DNA from: Chaenocephalus aceratus
Lineage: Eukaryota > Chordata > Actinopteri > Perciformes > Channichthyidae
Length of the DNA stretch: 64,000 bases
Direction of reading: 5' to 3'
Assembly (NCBI GenBank): GCA_023974075.1
Contig: CM043789.1
Location: 41,025,592 to 41,089,591, forward strand
Shown here: positions 1 to 12,080 of the stretch, piece after piece
How the letters are laid out: every line of letters starts with the position of its first letter
Numbering within the stretch: position 1 is the first letter of the stretch
Made by a program: the position numbers and the translations under genes
Notes under the pieces: generated by a model
Database searches by the model: none
What the model was told of the DNA's origin: nothing
Seen by the model: only the letters and a program-made list of their open reading frames with translations

Positions 1-994
1 TGTATTTGAGTGCATGTGTGGTTGTGTGTGTGCGCGTGCGTGTTTGTGTGTGTTTGAGTGCATTTGTGGTTGTGTCTGTGCGTGTGCGTGTTTGTGTGTG
101 TTTGAGTGCATGTGTGGTTGTGTGTGTGCGACGTGCGTGTTTGAGTGCATGTGTGTGTGCGTGTGTGTGTTTGTGTGTATTTGAGTGCATATGTGGTTGT
201 GTGTGTGCGTGTTTGTGTGTGTTTGAGTGCATATGTGGTTGTGTGTGTGCGTGTTTGTGTGTGTTTGAGTGCATTTGTGGTTGTGTGTGTGCGTGTGCGT
301 GTTTGTGTGTGTTTGAGTGCATATGTGGTTGTGTGTGTGCGTGTTTGTGTGTGTTTGAGTGCATTTGTGGTTGTGTGTGTGCGTGTGCGTGTTTGTGTGT
401 ATTTGAGTGCATGTGTGTGTGCGTGTGTGTGTTTGTGTGTATTTGAGTGCATATGTGGTTGTGCGTGTGCGTGTGTTTGTGTGTTTGAGTGCATTGTGGT
501 TGTGTGTGTGCGTGTGTGTGTGTTGTGTGTGTGTTGTGCGTGTGTGGTTGTTGAGCGCATTTGTGGTTGTGTGTGCGTGTGTGTGCGTGTGTGTTTGTGT
601 AGTGCATGTGTTGTTGTGGTGTGTGTGTGTGTGTGTGTGTTTGAGTGCATGTGTGTTTGTGTGTGCGTGTGTGTGTTTGTGTGTGTTTGAGTGCATGTGT
701 GGTTGTGTGTGTGTGTGTTTGTGTGTGTTTGAGTGTATGTGTGGTTGTGTGTGTGCATGTGTGTGTGTTTGTGTGTGTTTGAGTGCATGTGGTTGTGTGT
801 GTGTGTGTTTGTGTGTGTTTGAGTGTATGTGTGGTTGTGTGTGTGCATGTGTGTGTGTTTGTGTGTGTTTGAGTGCATGTGGGTGTTGTGTGTGTGTTTG
901 AGTGCATGTGTGGTTGTGTGTGCGTGTGTGTTTGTGTGTTTGAGTGCATGTGGGTTGTGTGTGTGTGTTTGTGTGTGTTTGAGTGCATGTGTGG

Positions 995-1028
<34 letters not shown>

Positions 1029-1108
1029 GTGTGTTGTGTGTTTGAGTGCATGTGTGTTGTGTGTGTGTGTGTGGTGTGTGTGTGTGTGTCTGTGTGTGTT
1101 TGAGTGCA
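1..1108. repeat. GT-rich compound minisatellite/microsatellite
   Basis: The stretch is almost only G and T on this strand. It alternates (TG)n runs with a recurring motif TTTGAGTGCATGTGTGG, giving units of roughly 42 to 48 bp that vary in the number of TG or CGTG steps. It runs off the left edge, so its full length is unknown. The long open frames on the + strand are by-products of a stop-poor repeat and are not genes. Alternating purine-pyrimidine DNA of this kind can adopt Z-form, which is general knowledge and not something shown here. Confidence 0.95.
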
Positions 1109-1664
1109 GATTGAATCAGTTCATAAGCATCTTCCGCTGAAGTAAGAGTTTCCGCCGATAGACATCTCCCATCTATTTCTAGACATATTGTGTTATGGAG
1201 CCCCGAGGAGTATTATTGCCAAGGTTACACATAAATAGACAAGAAACAGTATTTTGCACAAAAAAAACCAAGATCTTTTTATAAGTAATAAATATAAAAG
1301 CCATACGCAACTAAGGAAATAGGAGAGACGCAAACATTGGATATTTGTAAATCAGAGGTTTTGTAACTGGGGGGTTTGCATCCCCTTGTGGGTTGAAAGC
1401 TGTTTCGGAATGAAAGTAAGGACAGAATAAATAATAAATAATTTTGGATAAGATCAAATAGAATAGCCAAACGTGTGGGATTTGGTAAAAGAGATAAAGT
1501 ACCTTTCAGGGAATGTTTACCGTTTTTCCCACTAATGGCTGACTTAGGACGGACCGATTTATTTATGTGTTTTGGTGTTGTTTAAAGTCCAACTGCGATA
1601 CTCACTTTTATTTGTTCACTTGTCGCGTGTTACGGCTGCAATCCCTATGTCCCATTCTCTTAAT
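1109..1664. other. Unannotated spacer
   Basis: AT-rich sequence with no supported coding region. Short open frames have no recognisable similarity and no splice context. Confidence 0.6.
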
Positions 1665-1668
1665 TTAA

Positions 1669-2850
1669 AGACGACATTATGCTCATTTCCACCTTCATAT
1701 CAGTATGTAGTGTCTCTACTTTAAAGATCCTCTCCTGCTGATGTTCAGGTGTATATCAGGATGTAGTGTCTCTACTTTAAAGAGTCCTCTCCTGCTGATG
1801 TTCATGGTGTATATCAGTATGTAGTGTCTCTACTTTAAGAGTCCTCTCCTGCTGATGTTCAGGTGTATATCAGTATGTAGTGTCTCTACTTTAAAGAGTC
1901 CTCTCCTGCTGATGTTGAGGTGTATATCAGTATGTAGTGTCTCTACTTTAAAGAGTCCTCTCCTGCTGATGTTCAGGTGTATATCAGTATGTAGTGTCTC
2001 TACTTTAAAGAGTCCTCTCCTGCTGATGTTCAGGTGTATATCAGTATGTAGTGTCTCTACTGTAAAGAGTCCTCTCCTGCTGATGTTCAGGTGTATATCA
2101 GGATGTAGTGTCTCTACTTTAAAGAGTCCTCTCCTGCTGATGTTCATGGTGTATATCAGTATGTAGTGTCTCTACTTTAAAGAGTCCTCTCCTGCTGATG
2201 TTCAGGTGTATATCAGTATGTAGTGTCTCTACTTTAAAGAGTCCTCTCCTGCTGATGTTCAGGTGTATATCAGTATGTAGTGTCTCTACTTTAAAGAGTC
2301 CTCTCCTGCTGATGTTCAGGTGTATATCAGTGTAGTGTCTCTACTTTAAAGAGTCCTCTCCTGCTGATGTTCAGGTGTATATCAGTATGTAGTGTCTCTA
2401 CTTTAAAGAGTCCTCTCCTGCTGATGTTCAGGTGTATATCAGTATGTAGTGTCTCTACTTTAAAGAGTCCTCTCCTGCTGATGTGCAGGTGTATATCAGT
2501 GTGTAGTGTCTCTACTTTAAAGAGTCCTCTCCTGCTGATGTTCAGGTGTATATCAGTATGTATGTCTCTACTTTAAAGAGTCCTCTCCTGCTGATGTCCA
2601 GGTGTATATCAGTATGTAGTGTCTCTACATGTCTCCGTGCTTTAATATTCAGAAAGCGCTTTATTGTCCTCATACTGCCTGTGCTGCAGCACCTCTTTTC
2701 ACCCTCTGTCTGAAACCAGAGCCCAGTCTGCTCTGATTGGTTAGCTGGTTGGTCAACAGCTTAGAGACGTCCCGACCCTTAGCCTGTCCCGTACAATGTG
2801 TTGGAGCGTAGCCAATAAAAGGGCAAGTGTTACATAGTGATGTCACTAAA
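1669..2850. mobile_element. TTAA-flanked MITE with internal tandem expansion
   Basis: The left end follows TTAA at 1665-1668. The body matches the two intact family members at 35285-35681 and 47230-47644: CTGTCTGAAACCAGAGCCCA, then CTGATTGGTTAGCTGG and GGTCAACAGCT. The 5' part has grown into a 57-bp tandem array. No clear right terminus or second TTAA was found; the match fades near 2850, so the right end may be lost. TTAA target duplications are characteristic of Kolobok and piggyBac DNA transposons; assignment to Kolobok-like is inference. No transposase is encoded. Confidence 0.75.
1700..2632. repeat. 57-bp minisatellite, about 16 units
   Basis: Tandem unit of 57 bp built around TGTAGTGTCTCTACTTTAAA and CCTCTCCTGCTGATGTTCAG. 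Units are nearly identical, with scattered single changes (for example GTGCAG for GTTCAG, or a missing TATG). Because 57 is divisible by 3, open frames run through it on both strands with a 19-residue period; these are not proteins. The unit derives from the 5' part of the surrounding MITE, since the copy at 47230 carries one instance of ATGTAGTGTCTCTACT. Confidence 0.95.
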
Positions 2851-3330
2851 GAGGAGTGTGTGGGAGAGATACTCCGTCTGGAGGGAACACAGGGATTCTA
2901 TACTTCCCAACAGGGTGGGAATTTCACGACGGCCACGACGGCCATGGCCGTCGTTGCCCCGCACTTTGGCCGTGATGCCCTGTTAAAAACAATGCAATTC
3001 ACGGCCAAAGTGGCCTTTGTGCCCCTGTCAAAAGTAAAAATAAATGTCCTGTGGTATTGGTATTTTGACTAGCAATTTAGTTAAATTGTTTCGTTTATCA
3101 ACGCTACAACATAGCGTTTCGTGAGTCGGTTGTCGTTGTTGGGGGGAAAGCAAACAGCTGTTTGCTGTGCTCCGCAGCAAACAGCTGTTTGCTGGAGCAC
3201 AGCGCGAGCAGGCTCCCGTGAGCGCGCTCCTTCTTCACTACAGACTATCGCGCCACCTAACCATTCGTCAAAAATGTTTTTAATACGAGCGGTAACCGGC
3301 CAAAAAACAATCTTCTAATAAAAGAAAGTC
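2851..3330. repeat. Repeat-derived segment with large palindrome
   Basis: It contains the short repeated motif CGACGGCCA and GGCCTTTGTGCCCCTGTC; a related GGCCTTTGTGCCC motif recurs at 4127-4140. GGAATTTC near 2918 and its inverse near 4190 may be remnants of terminal inverted repeats of a decayed DNA element. At 3150-3165 and 3177-3192 lie two copies of the perfect palindrome GCAAACAGCTGTTTGC. The second is extended to CAGCAAACAGCTGTTTGCTG with flanking TGTGCTC and GAGCACA arms. Confidence 0.5.
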
Positions 3331-3424
3331 ACCGGAGGAGTTAAAGGAGAGTGACAGGGAGCATGAGAAGAAGAGGGAGAGAACGTTTCAGCTTGATCGA
3401 TGGAGTTGGCTTCTAGTGGTGCAG
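3322..3424 (+). pseudogene. hAT-like transposase N-terminal remnant
   Basis: One frame reads KRKSPEELKESDREHEKKRE followed by RTFQLDRW. This resembles the charged KR-rich leader plus aromatic/Trp motif found near the start of ZNF862-type hAT-derived proteins in fish. The open run is short, lacks a convincing start and is bounded by stops, so it is at best a broken transposon fragment. The assignment is by eye from family memory. Confidence 0.3.
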
Positions 3425-6400
3425 TGACGCGTCCTAAAACCCTTTATAATCTATCGATTAGATTTATGATTCGAAAATTATAAAAGTAGGGTAGACATGT
3501 GGAGATTATCCGGCTGAACAAAACGTGCATTTATCAAACAGGTTTGTTTTCCACAGACCTTATTTCCAGCTATTTTCCAAAACCCTGTGGAGAAATTCCA
3601 TTGCTTTTTGTGGAGGGAACCATCAGCTTACTTCCTGGTTTCAGGACACGTCACTGCACCTCTCAATATGATGCCAATATAAACAAGGTCTTCTGTCGGC
3701 TCTGTACATCAATGCCGACCTATGCTGACAAGTAAGTGAAGAGTAGACAATATAAAGGTATTGGCGAAATGTCCCAGCAGTTTAGGATCATGAAGGCTCT
3801 AATCAAATCAATTACATATAGCCATTACATGTCTAACTCCTGATGACAGGAAGGCAGAAAGTGCATTATACAAATAATAATACTCATAATAATAGCAGAC
3901 ATTTTTGAACAATGACCACATATCATTATTTTAATAAACCAAATATGAACAATTGAGGAAAATGAGGAAGAACTATGATGATTAAAATGTTGTAGTACAA
4001 GTAGTAATGTAGTTAGTGCATACATTATTGCAACAAATGTGTTAATTTTCTTGATTATTAGTCGATTTTTTGACCGCTGATTGACCAGCGTAATTTAACC
4101 AAACAGCCTTTGTGCCCTGTCATGTGGCCTTTGTGCCCTTAAAAAAAATGTGAACGGGAAGGCCAAATGGCCTTGCCCCTAAAATGACGAAATTCCAAGC
4201 CTGCTTCCCAACACAGGATCGTAATCCTGTAAATCTGTGTTTCTTCTCTCTGGTTTCACCAAGCCAGTGGCTGTGAAATGGACCCTCGCCGTTTAAACCT
4301 ACTCCATACATCAGTGTCCTGGCTGTGGAAAATGAATATCCCCGGCCCAGTGAACTACTTATCTGCTGTGACAGAACTATATATTCTAATATTTACGAGA
4401 ACGCATTAAAGATACATGCAGATATTTCGTTCTTGTCACGTTGACCCACTTTCAATTCCACGCAGCTTTTCCGAGTTGTTTCCGAGAAAATACATTTTCT
4501 TCAAGGTTCATGTGTCGCGGGCTCTATCTGTTCCACTTTCAGAGCCTTTTGTATTATCTCGAACAATCGCAGAGGACAGTATCTCTAATGAACACCACAG
4601 AGAGGCTCAGGGAAAAAAAACATCTGCACTAGATATTTCATCCACCTCTTCAGAAGATATACTATCTCTTGCTATTGAGGGCAGGCTGTTATATGACAGT
4701 CTGTGAGCGATGTGATCAAACCGTATTTCGCAAAGTGGACCACTTATGTGCTCCTCAAACTATTTTCTTTATTTATGCTGAGCCATGTTCTATAAATGCA
4801 TATACTGTCACCTGCAATTGGACTGGAGATTTTTTGTTTGCTTCTTTAAACTGTCACTTGTCAGCCCTGAAACGGCTCCTTGACAGCTCTACTGTGAATA
4901 CTAGATGGAGAGTGGGTGCACGGAGATGAATAGGATGCTGATATCCTCTCATTTGTAACCCTGCCCTGTCAGTTAAGACACATTTTGGATTTCTGCATAC
5001 GTTTATTTTAGATGATTTCCTGACAAAGAGCACAGTAAAATGGATCACAGTAAAACACACAAATACGCTGATTGACCTGATTTAACATTGTACGCTGAGA
5101 GGTAAAGGTAAAACATAACCAGGCAGAAAGTTAGGTCTAAAATGTTGGTGGTGGGAAAGGGTCCTTCAACAGGATCCCTGGAGTCCATCGCAGAATGGCA
5201 GCAGTTGTATCGTGGTTTATTTCATTAGACATTGTAACGAACATTGTGTTCAAGGGTGACTAATTTCATAACAGTTACTGTAATATTCCAATACAAAAGG
5301 GATGGAAATGTAGCCCTAAATTAATATTACTCACGAACAATTGATCAATTAGAGACAAAGTAGCATTGTTACAACTCTGCCTTCACTAAAGTAGTTTTGA
5401 TTTTGAGTTAAATAATTTCTTTGTCTGTCTGCCAGCATGATTATGGAAGAGCAACTGGCCCTATCTTCATGGGAGGGTTTACCGAAGATGAATCAAATAC
5501 ATTTTCCGATAAATTGGGCAGATATTAATTTATAATGTGTTGAAACGAAAAGCAAAAAAAAAAAAAAGAAAAAAAAAAGCGCTATAATAAATGTAAGGAA
5601 TTATTATTATTATTGCACTCTCCAGATGCCCTTATAATAAAACATGCATTTGAAATAGATACTGAAAATGTTCTGATCAACATCATTCTGATTGGAGTAA
5701 TTGTCATTCACGACTTACCACCATTATCACAAACATGTTGAAATACTATTAAACAGATATACAAATCCTCCACATTGTTGTATTGACTTAAATTCGATTT
5801 TCATTGCCATAGTAACCCTAACTCTAATTTTGACGTAAAAATCTGACCAATATCAGAATTTTCCGTCCGATGTTCGATCTTGACATTTGGAAGTCTAAAA
5901 AATGGGATAGCCATATATTGGTCGACATATACTTCTTAAGGCTAACTTTACTTTAAGTTACAAGGCTTACCCCTAACCCTAACCCTCATTTTGCCCACCC
6001 AAAATGGTATGATCCAGTTATCGCCTCGCTCTTCACATTACTCGTGTCCCCAACTTGTCAACAATGTCGCAGCAATCCAGAACATTCTCTGAGACTGTGT
6101 CAGAAAATGTGCAGCCGCTGCAAGTTTTAAATAAAATGTGCTGTTGGCAGCTTAGTGGCTGAAGGCAGCGGCTGTGAGAGCTCTAATGCTGAGACAGACA
6201 CATAGCTGGGGGAACTGTGCAGCCATTTAACCATGTGTCACCCAGAGAGAGGATGCACTGAGTGAGTCTCAGCCCGCCCTGAGCAGCACACAGTGAGCAC
6301 TGACCACTGCCAGCTGACTGTCATCGCAAATATGAAAATAGGACAAACTGCTGAAGTCATGGTAAAGGGCAGGGCATGCTGACATTCAAAAACAAGGTTG

Positions 6401-6635
6401 AAAACTATGTATATTTTTCGTAATAATGTTGCTTAATGGACGAGAATCCTGTTTTAGTGCGGACATTGAACAGCAATATAGTTGTACAAGACGTGAGATT
6501 CTAATAACATACATTTAATTGATTAACGCCTTCCAAAAACTGTGGATTGAGGAGAAAATCAACTTAATTTATAATGTGTGTGAAGAAGAATTTGACGATT
6601 AAGTAGCAAAGACGCAAAAGTATCTCACACATAAG
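3425..6635. other. Non-coding stretch, nothing strong
   Basis: Mostly AT-rich unique-looking sequence. Visible items: a GGCCTTTGTGCCC repeat motif at 4127-4140, a poly-A tract at about 5553-5579 (possibly a worn retroelement tail), and a short telomere-like CCCTAACCCTAACCCT at about 5970. Open frames of 60 to 96 codons at 3499-5060 look random in composition. Confidence 0.5.
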
Positions 6636-6826
6636 TAGAGATGGCTTAGTGGGTTAGTGCACTGATCGAATCAGAGGATAGCAAGTTCAAGTCCCACTGC
6701 AGTCAGCATGTCGTTGTGTCCCTGAGGACACTTCACCCCAAATTGCTCCTGTGGGGATTGCCCACAGTATTGAACGTCGCTTTGGATAAAAGCGTCTAAC
6801 AAGTGGCATGTAGTTATTGTAAATAC
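6636..6826 (+). mobile_element. tRNA-derived SINE
   Basis: The head carries a pol III A-box-like TGGCTTAGTGGG and, about 45 bp on, a B-box-like GTTCAAGTCC. The body continues with CTTCACCCCAAATTGCTCCT and ends with the fish retroposon tail GCTTTGGATAAAAGCGTCTA. Order and orientation fit a + strand SINE. It is not a functional tRNA: no cloverleaf or anticodon arm survives. Confidence 0.75.
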
Positions 6827-6928
6827 AAAAGAAGAAAGACAACTGTAATAGCAAGGCTATAATTACATTGGAGACCTTCAAGCAAACTGCCGTTACCCAG
6901 CGGAAAATAATATAATATTCACATACAT

Positions 6929-7349
6929 TGTCACGGGATGAACTCAAATGCACAACTCAGACTCTGTGGTATTCAAAAATAAAGACTTTCACACAGTGAC
7001 AAAAACAAGAAACACAAAATCACTCTTCCGAGGAAAAACTAAATGCAATAATCGTCATCATGAGAAAACAGGATACGACCATGGAGCAGGCTTGAACGTG
7101 GTCATGAATAAGAAACTAACTGGCACTGGACCGGTGGGGACTAACACAATATATACACAAGGTGAGGGGAACAGGTGGAAACAATCAGGGCGGGGAACCA
7201 ATCACGAACACAGGAGACACATAGGGGCGGGGCATGGAGTTCTGAAACGAGAGGAGGAATACTTTTACAATAAGACAGAGGGCACAGAACAAAGGGACAA
7301 CACTAATATGAAGAATAGACTTTCATGATAAGTTTCCGAGACATGACAC
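6929..7349 (-). mobile_element. Possible solo LTR or LTR-like repeat
   Basis: Read on the minus strand the block begins TGTGTCATGTCTCGG and ends CATCCCGTGACA, so it has TG...CA ends. The interior is a short-motif string such as GATTGGTTCCCCGCCC and a TATATA box-like stretch, a composition seen in fish gypsy-type LTRs. Flanks carry ACAT on both sides, a weak candidate duplication. No internal retroelement genes lie beside it. It could instead be an unclassified DNA repeat. Confidence 0.35.
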
Positions 7350-7360
7350 ACATGGCCTTA

Positions 7361-7970
7361 CGGTACGTCACACAGCAGCTTTTCAAAAATCTTGAAAATC
7401 TTGGAGCTGGGCGTGTCTGAAGCTTGGGGATTTTTTGCGACCAACAACCAATCACATGAATCTCCCGCCCCCGACATACGAAGCAAAAAACCCCGGGGAT
7501 TTTATGCGAGCAATATATATATAAACTCCCCAAACAGGCGAAAACCTACCAGTTCCACCCACTGCCTCTGCCACCTCCCTCCATGCCTGGTTCCTCCGGG
7601 TTGTATCCCGGTAATAGTTCTGGTCGTAAAGAACCGGGTGATTTGCTCCCGTAACTTCTCGTTTGGAATATGAGGAAATGAACTGCGGTCTGGTTCTCCC
7701 TGCTTACACGCGGTTTGATTGTCTAGCGCTTCTACTGTCAGATTGCAATAAACGTGTTTGATTGGCTGGCGCTTCCAGCTCAGCTTCAAAAGTTGAACAT
7801 TGCTCAACTTTTGAATCCTGGAAATCCTGGAAATCTCCGCTTCGCTCCCCCACAATGCAGTTCGGCGAAAAAGCGAGGCAAAAGTGACGTCATCCCCATT
7901 CAAAGTCAACGGGCAGAGAAGCGTTGGAAGCGGTGGAAGATTCGTCTAAAGCTGCTGTGTGGACGTACCG
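7361..7970. mobile_element. PIF/Harbinger-type MITE (long form)
   Basis: Terminal inverted repeats CGGTACGTCACACAGCAGCT and its imperfect inverse end the element, with TTA target duplications at 7358-7360 and 7971-7973. The core contains the family motif CAATGCAGTTCGGCG and the GACGTCA/CATTCAAAGT segment, inverted relative to the copies at 8792 and 18814. About 250 bp extra in the left half distinguishes it from those short copies. No transposase is encoded. Open frames crossing it on both strands are shadows. Confidence 0.8.
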
Positions 7971-7973
7971 TTA

Positions 7974-8788
7974 GCGTCAGTGGGCTCATGTCAATGTCTA
8001 ATCAGCTTGTCACATACCATCAAGCTATGTCACAGTAAGGATGTCACAATGGCATACAATTACAGTATCTAGTCTAAGTATATGTTAAACATGGTGGAAG
8101 AATCTCAGGTCAAAAGTACACCTTTGCATTATGCATCATCTAAGCTCATTAGATCATGCCATACAGTACGTTGCTCTATGCTAAGAGTAGAATTGATACA
8201 TTGAACTATTGGGGCAGATAGATAGATGCGTGTAGACATAATTATGACATTTCAAGAGATGTCAGTTGAGGTGTTTTTGCTCTAACTGGAGGGGAGAATG
8301 CTGCTCGGTTTGGCCTCAAAGTTAATTACGAAGCTGAAATGTTGCACAACGCAAATGTTTCCTTCTGTTGTGCTCCTGCAAAGATGACAGCTATCTGATG
8401 TGGTATCAGTTACAGATTCCTCAACAGGCAGCTGCTTCCTGTTGGTTTGGTGACGGGTTATGAGCAAGAGAGGGAGCATTGACTGTCACTTCAAAACGTG
8501 CTTTGAAAGTATATCTCCATAGTACATTAAGTTATTGATGGCAACAGATGGCACTCTTTAGCTTATCAAAGAGTCCCTCCTTCGCCAGTTTGCTTACTTA
8601 TTATTATAGGTGTTTGTATTGGCTACTAATGCTTTCTTTAGCAGTTATGTAATTCACAGTTGAATTCACATTGCCTCAGTGAACTCCAATTCATTGGAAG
8701 CCCAGACTGAAGTTCGAAAGAGTTGGACTTTTTAATGGGGAACATTGTGACATGTCATAGCAGGGGAGCACAGGTGTAATTAAGAACC
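7974..8788. other. Unannotated spacer
   Basis: No repeat family or coding potential was recognised. Composition is even and AT-leaning. Confidence 0.5.
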
Positions 8789-8791
8789 TTA

Positions 8792-9140
8792 CGGCCCGTC
8801 CTCACTACAGCTTCGACAGCTTCAAAAACGGTTTCCAACGCGTCTGCCCATTCACTTTGAATGGGGGTGACGTCACTTTTCGCAGAACTGCATTGTGGGA
8901 AGCAGAGCGGAGCTTTCCTGGCGTTTCAGGCTGCACAAGTTGAGCAATGTTCAACTTTTGAAGCTTCTGAAGCTTTCGGTGGAAGCGTCAGCCAATCAAA
9001 TCATATGCCAGTACAAGCTCTAGCCAATCAAACCGCTGCTTGGGTGTCAGGGGCGGGAGATGCATGTGATTGGTTGTTGGTCGAGCTTCAGACACGCCCA
9101 GCTCCAAGCTTTTTTTTGAAGCTGTAGTGTGGACGGGCCG
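8792..9140. mobile_element. PIF/Harbinger-type MITE
   Basis: Inverted ends CGGCCCGTCCTCACTACAGC and its near-perfect complement, flanked by TTA at 8789-8791 and 9141-9143. The internal sequence CCCATTCACTTTGAATGGGG followed by GACGTCAC and GCATTGTGGGA is shared with the element at 18814-19145. At 349 bp it is a non-autonomous, transposase-less copy. The family assignment rests on the TTA target site and end sequence. Confidence 0.85.
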
Positions 9141-9143
9141 TTA

Positions 9144-12080
9144 TAATGGCGGCATTATGTCATGCTATCACTGACTGTCTTGCTTTTTCTCTCTCTATAA
9201 GGAACAAGGCCGATGCTAATGCTATTAGTTGTGGAGAAAATGTCCTCCGTTTTAATTGAAGAACTCTTGAAGTGTTAGTGGAGGAAACCCTATTTGACAT
9301 TGAATGCAATGCCTTGAAATTGAGTGGGATTACTTTTTTTAATTATGATTCATCTACAAGACTTGGCTGGAGGACTGCTGCCTCTTCTGAGTCGGCCAAT
9401 AGTGAATCAGCTTTAGCCAATTAGCCAAGTGGCACTGTGCCTTGTTTCCTCAGCCAGTGATCCAGCATTATAATCCCCTCTTAATGAAAGAGTGCGTAAC
9501 TGCTCCTGCTCTTAGCACTGGCCCACACTGAAGTATTAATACATCACTTTGTTGTGCTGCTATACAGAAAGAGTAGCTTAAAGAAAGGGTAGGTATACAG
9601 CCGGGTATTCTGGACTGTACACTCGGTGGTGCACTTCATTGTAGGTACTCATTTACAATCCAATACACAGCTGGGAACCACCGAGCAAAGTGTTTGCTGT
9701 TTTTTTAATGAGGTGGTCAGAATATTATTATAATACTTCAGTCGAATATAAAATGACCAGAAACTACAATCTCAATAATACATATAAATGTATAGCTCTG
9801 ACAGTCTTAACTACAACTGAATGCTTCACATTGCATTGGATTGTGCAGGTTGTCCGACAGTAATAAAGTGTCGATGAAGTCACGTCTGCATAGTAAAGAC
9901 AATTTAGAAAAGTGAAGCTAAAACGAAAGTGCCTTAACCCTTCATTGTTTTTAATGGCCAGCAGGGGATGACTCAAATCATTGCAAAAAGTAGAACAATT
10001 GTATAGAAGTCTATGAGAAAATAACCCTACTTCTAACTAAGTTTATGGTCCGAATTGCTATGTTTAAGTTGACACGGTATGATTTTAATTTATAAATTGG
10101 TCCCATTAGAGTAAAATAGATAATAGTTAGCCTCATTCTCTGAGCAGTAAATATGGCATATATCATGATTTGCAAAGAGCTTTTGCATTGGATTGTACCG
10201 GTTTACCTACATTAGATAATATCTACTCGCCACAAGCTCACACGATGTAAGGCTTATTAATACCCATTGGAATAAAACCAAACCGAATTAAGGTTTTAAA
10301 CTCTATGACCAGCTGGGAAATATGGCTTCAATGAAAGCAGGGCACACGTCCACATGATTCATTGCTAACTGACCAAATGAAGCTGACTCGAGCTCATTGG
10401 CATTCTTAGAGAAGTCTCAGTCATATCAGAAAGGATGATAAACAATATGCTTCTCCCACTAATGTAGGTTTTCTTTTTTTTCATATATTTTCCTTCCCTT
10501 TGTGCTTCCACTAGTTTACTTTCATTTGTACGGTCTTTGATAAAAGAATAACACATTTAAAAGCCTTAAAGCTGCTTAGGAGGCACCATCCGTCACAGTA
10601 AATATGATGCCATCTTTCATTTAAATGAGCTTGTTATTATTTGCAGTAATACTATAAAGACTTTCCGAAAACATTCTGCATTACAAAAGTATCACCGTAT
10701 AATCATAATGTCACCACGACATCAAAAAAAGCCCTCAAAATGTTCCCTGCAGTGGATTACACATCTTAGGCAAATTGAAATGCCACAAATGAAGTTACAA
10801 GAATGGAAACAAATAACAGTTTGAAGTGTGGGAAGACAAAATGTAAAATGCTCCGGCATTCTTCAAGCAATGTGAAACAATGTTTAATCCAATAAGCACA
10901 TTTAAATGAATATCATAGTTCAACATATAAGAGAATACAATAACTGCAATTCAAATAAAATCTACCTGCACTAACGTCTCCTCTAGTGCTGAACCAATTC
11001 AAACACACACACAGCCCTCCAGTTTCCGTCTGATTAATATTTCCACTTCAATCAATTCTGGGGTTTAATGTTGTTGACTAACCGAAGGACGTGCAGCATC
11101 TGTCATTGCAGCACCAGCTCTTCTGGATGCTGCAATGACTGCCATCCAGAGTGATGCCCTCCTAATGTGTCTCCATAATCATGCCCATTGCCCATGAAGG
11201 GCATTTCTTAGGTTGACGTGCATGTCAGATGGCCTTATATGTCAAGGTCTCTTCTGGCGGTGCTGCCCTGATGTCTTGTCCCGAGGCCATTTTGCGGTGA
11301 CAGAATGAACGTTGACCTCTGCCTTTCCACTGGGTGAGCAGCCTTCGGTGCCAGGCCAGCTGAGCCATGCTAACGGGCAGACTCTGTGGCCCCTGGCCCC
11401 TGGGTCTGTGTCCATGCACACCTCCAAACTGGCCCAGCTGTCCCCACTTCATTATGTGCTGATTAGGGGTTGATTACACCGCAAAGTGGGTTTGATAATC
11501 TTAACCTAAGCAGCACTGCTCAAGGACTCATCAGCATTCAAATGGAAATTGGTCATTTTTACACATTTGTACCGAGCAACATGACCCCAGAACCCCCTTT
11601 AATCTACTCGACTCACCGAGGGTTTCATCATTTTAATAACTGTTTTCTGGCTTATTAAAGCTTTCATTAGGGTTGAGACCTGCTTGATGACAGTATTAAG
11701 TGAGAGCTCAGCTGTAGCAGATGACATTGAAGAGCATGTCTGGCCAACCAGGAGCAGGCGTCTCTAGGTGCGCTCACCTGCTCTTCCTCAGGAGGAGCAA
11801 TTATGTCAAGTTAAAGGAGAGGGGGGGGTCCCCAGACAGCCTCCAAGCCAAACCCCTGCTAATTGGCGGTGTTATGGATTCAGAGCAGGTTCAAGAGAAA
11901 ACACTCCTCCCTTCTTCTTTCCACTGCTCCTACATCTTTGTTTGGCTGGGTCAACTCGTGCCTTTTGATATGCATATCGATACATGTTTTATTCATGACC
12001 TCTTGGAGGCAAATCAGTCAAGATCACCTTGCTGTTTGTTGTCTGTAGGCGCAATAAGTGTTTACAGTTTCCAAATACTT
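9144..12080. other. Non-coding stretch, candidate conserved block
   Basis: No transposon or exon recognised. The segment 11080-11470 stands out as GC-richer, low in repeats and complex, including CAGCACCAGCTCTTCTGGATGC; it might be a conserved non-coding element, but that needs alignment. The rest is AT-rich. An open frame from 11721 runs into the 5' end of the downstream LINE and is not a gene. Confidence 0.4.

Noticed and set aside
6..1140. Several long Cys/Val-rich open frames
   Set aside because: They are translations of GT-rich tandem repeat with few stop codons; periodic and without gene features.
1830..2576. Open frames on both strands with a 19-residue period
   Set aside because: A 57-bp tandem repeat divisible by three explains them.
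1700..2632. Regular repeats resembling a CRISPR array
   Set aside because: Units abut with no unique spacers, the host is a vertebrate and the unit derives from a MITE.
6636..6826. tRNA gene suggested by A- and B-box motifs
   Set aside because: No cloverleaf; the downstream body and tail mark a SINE.
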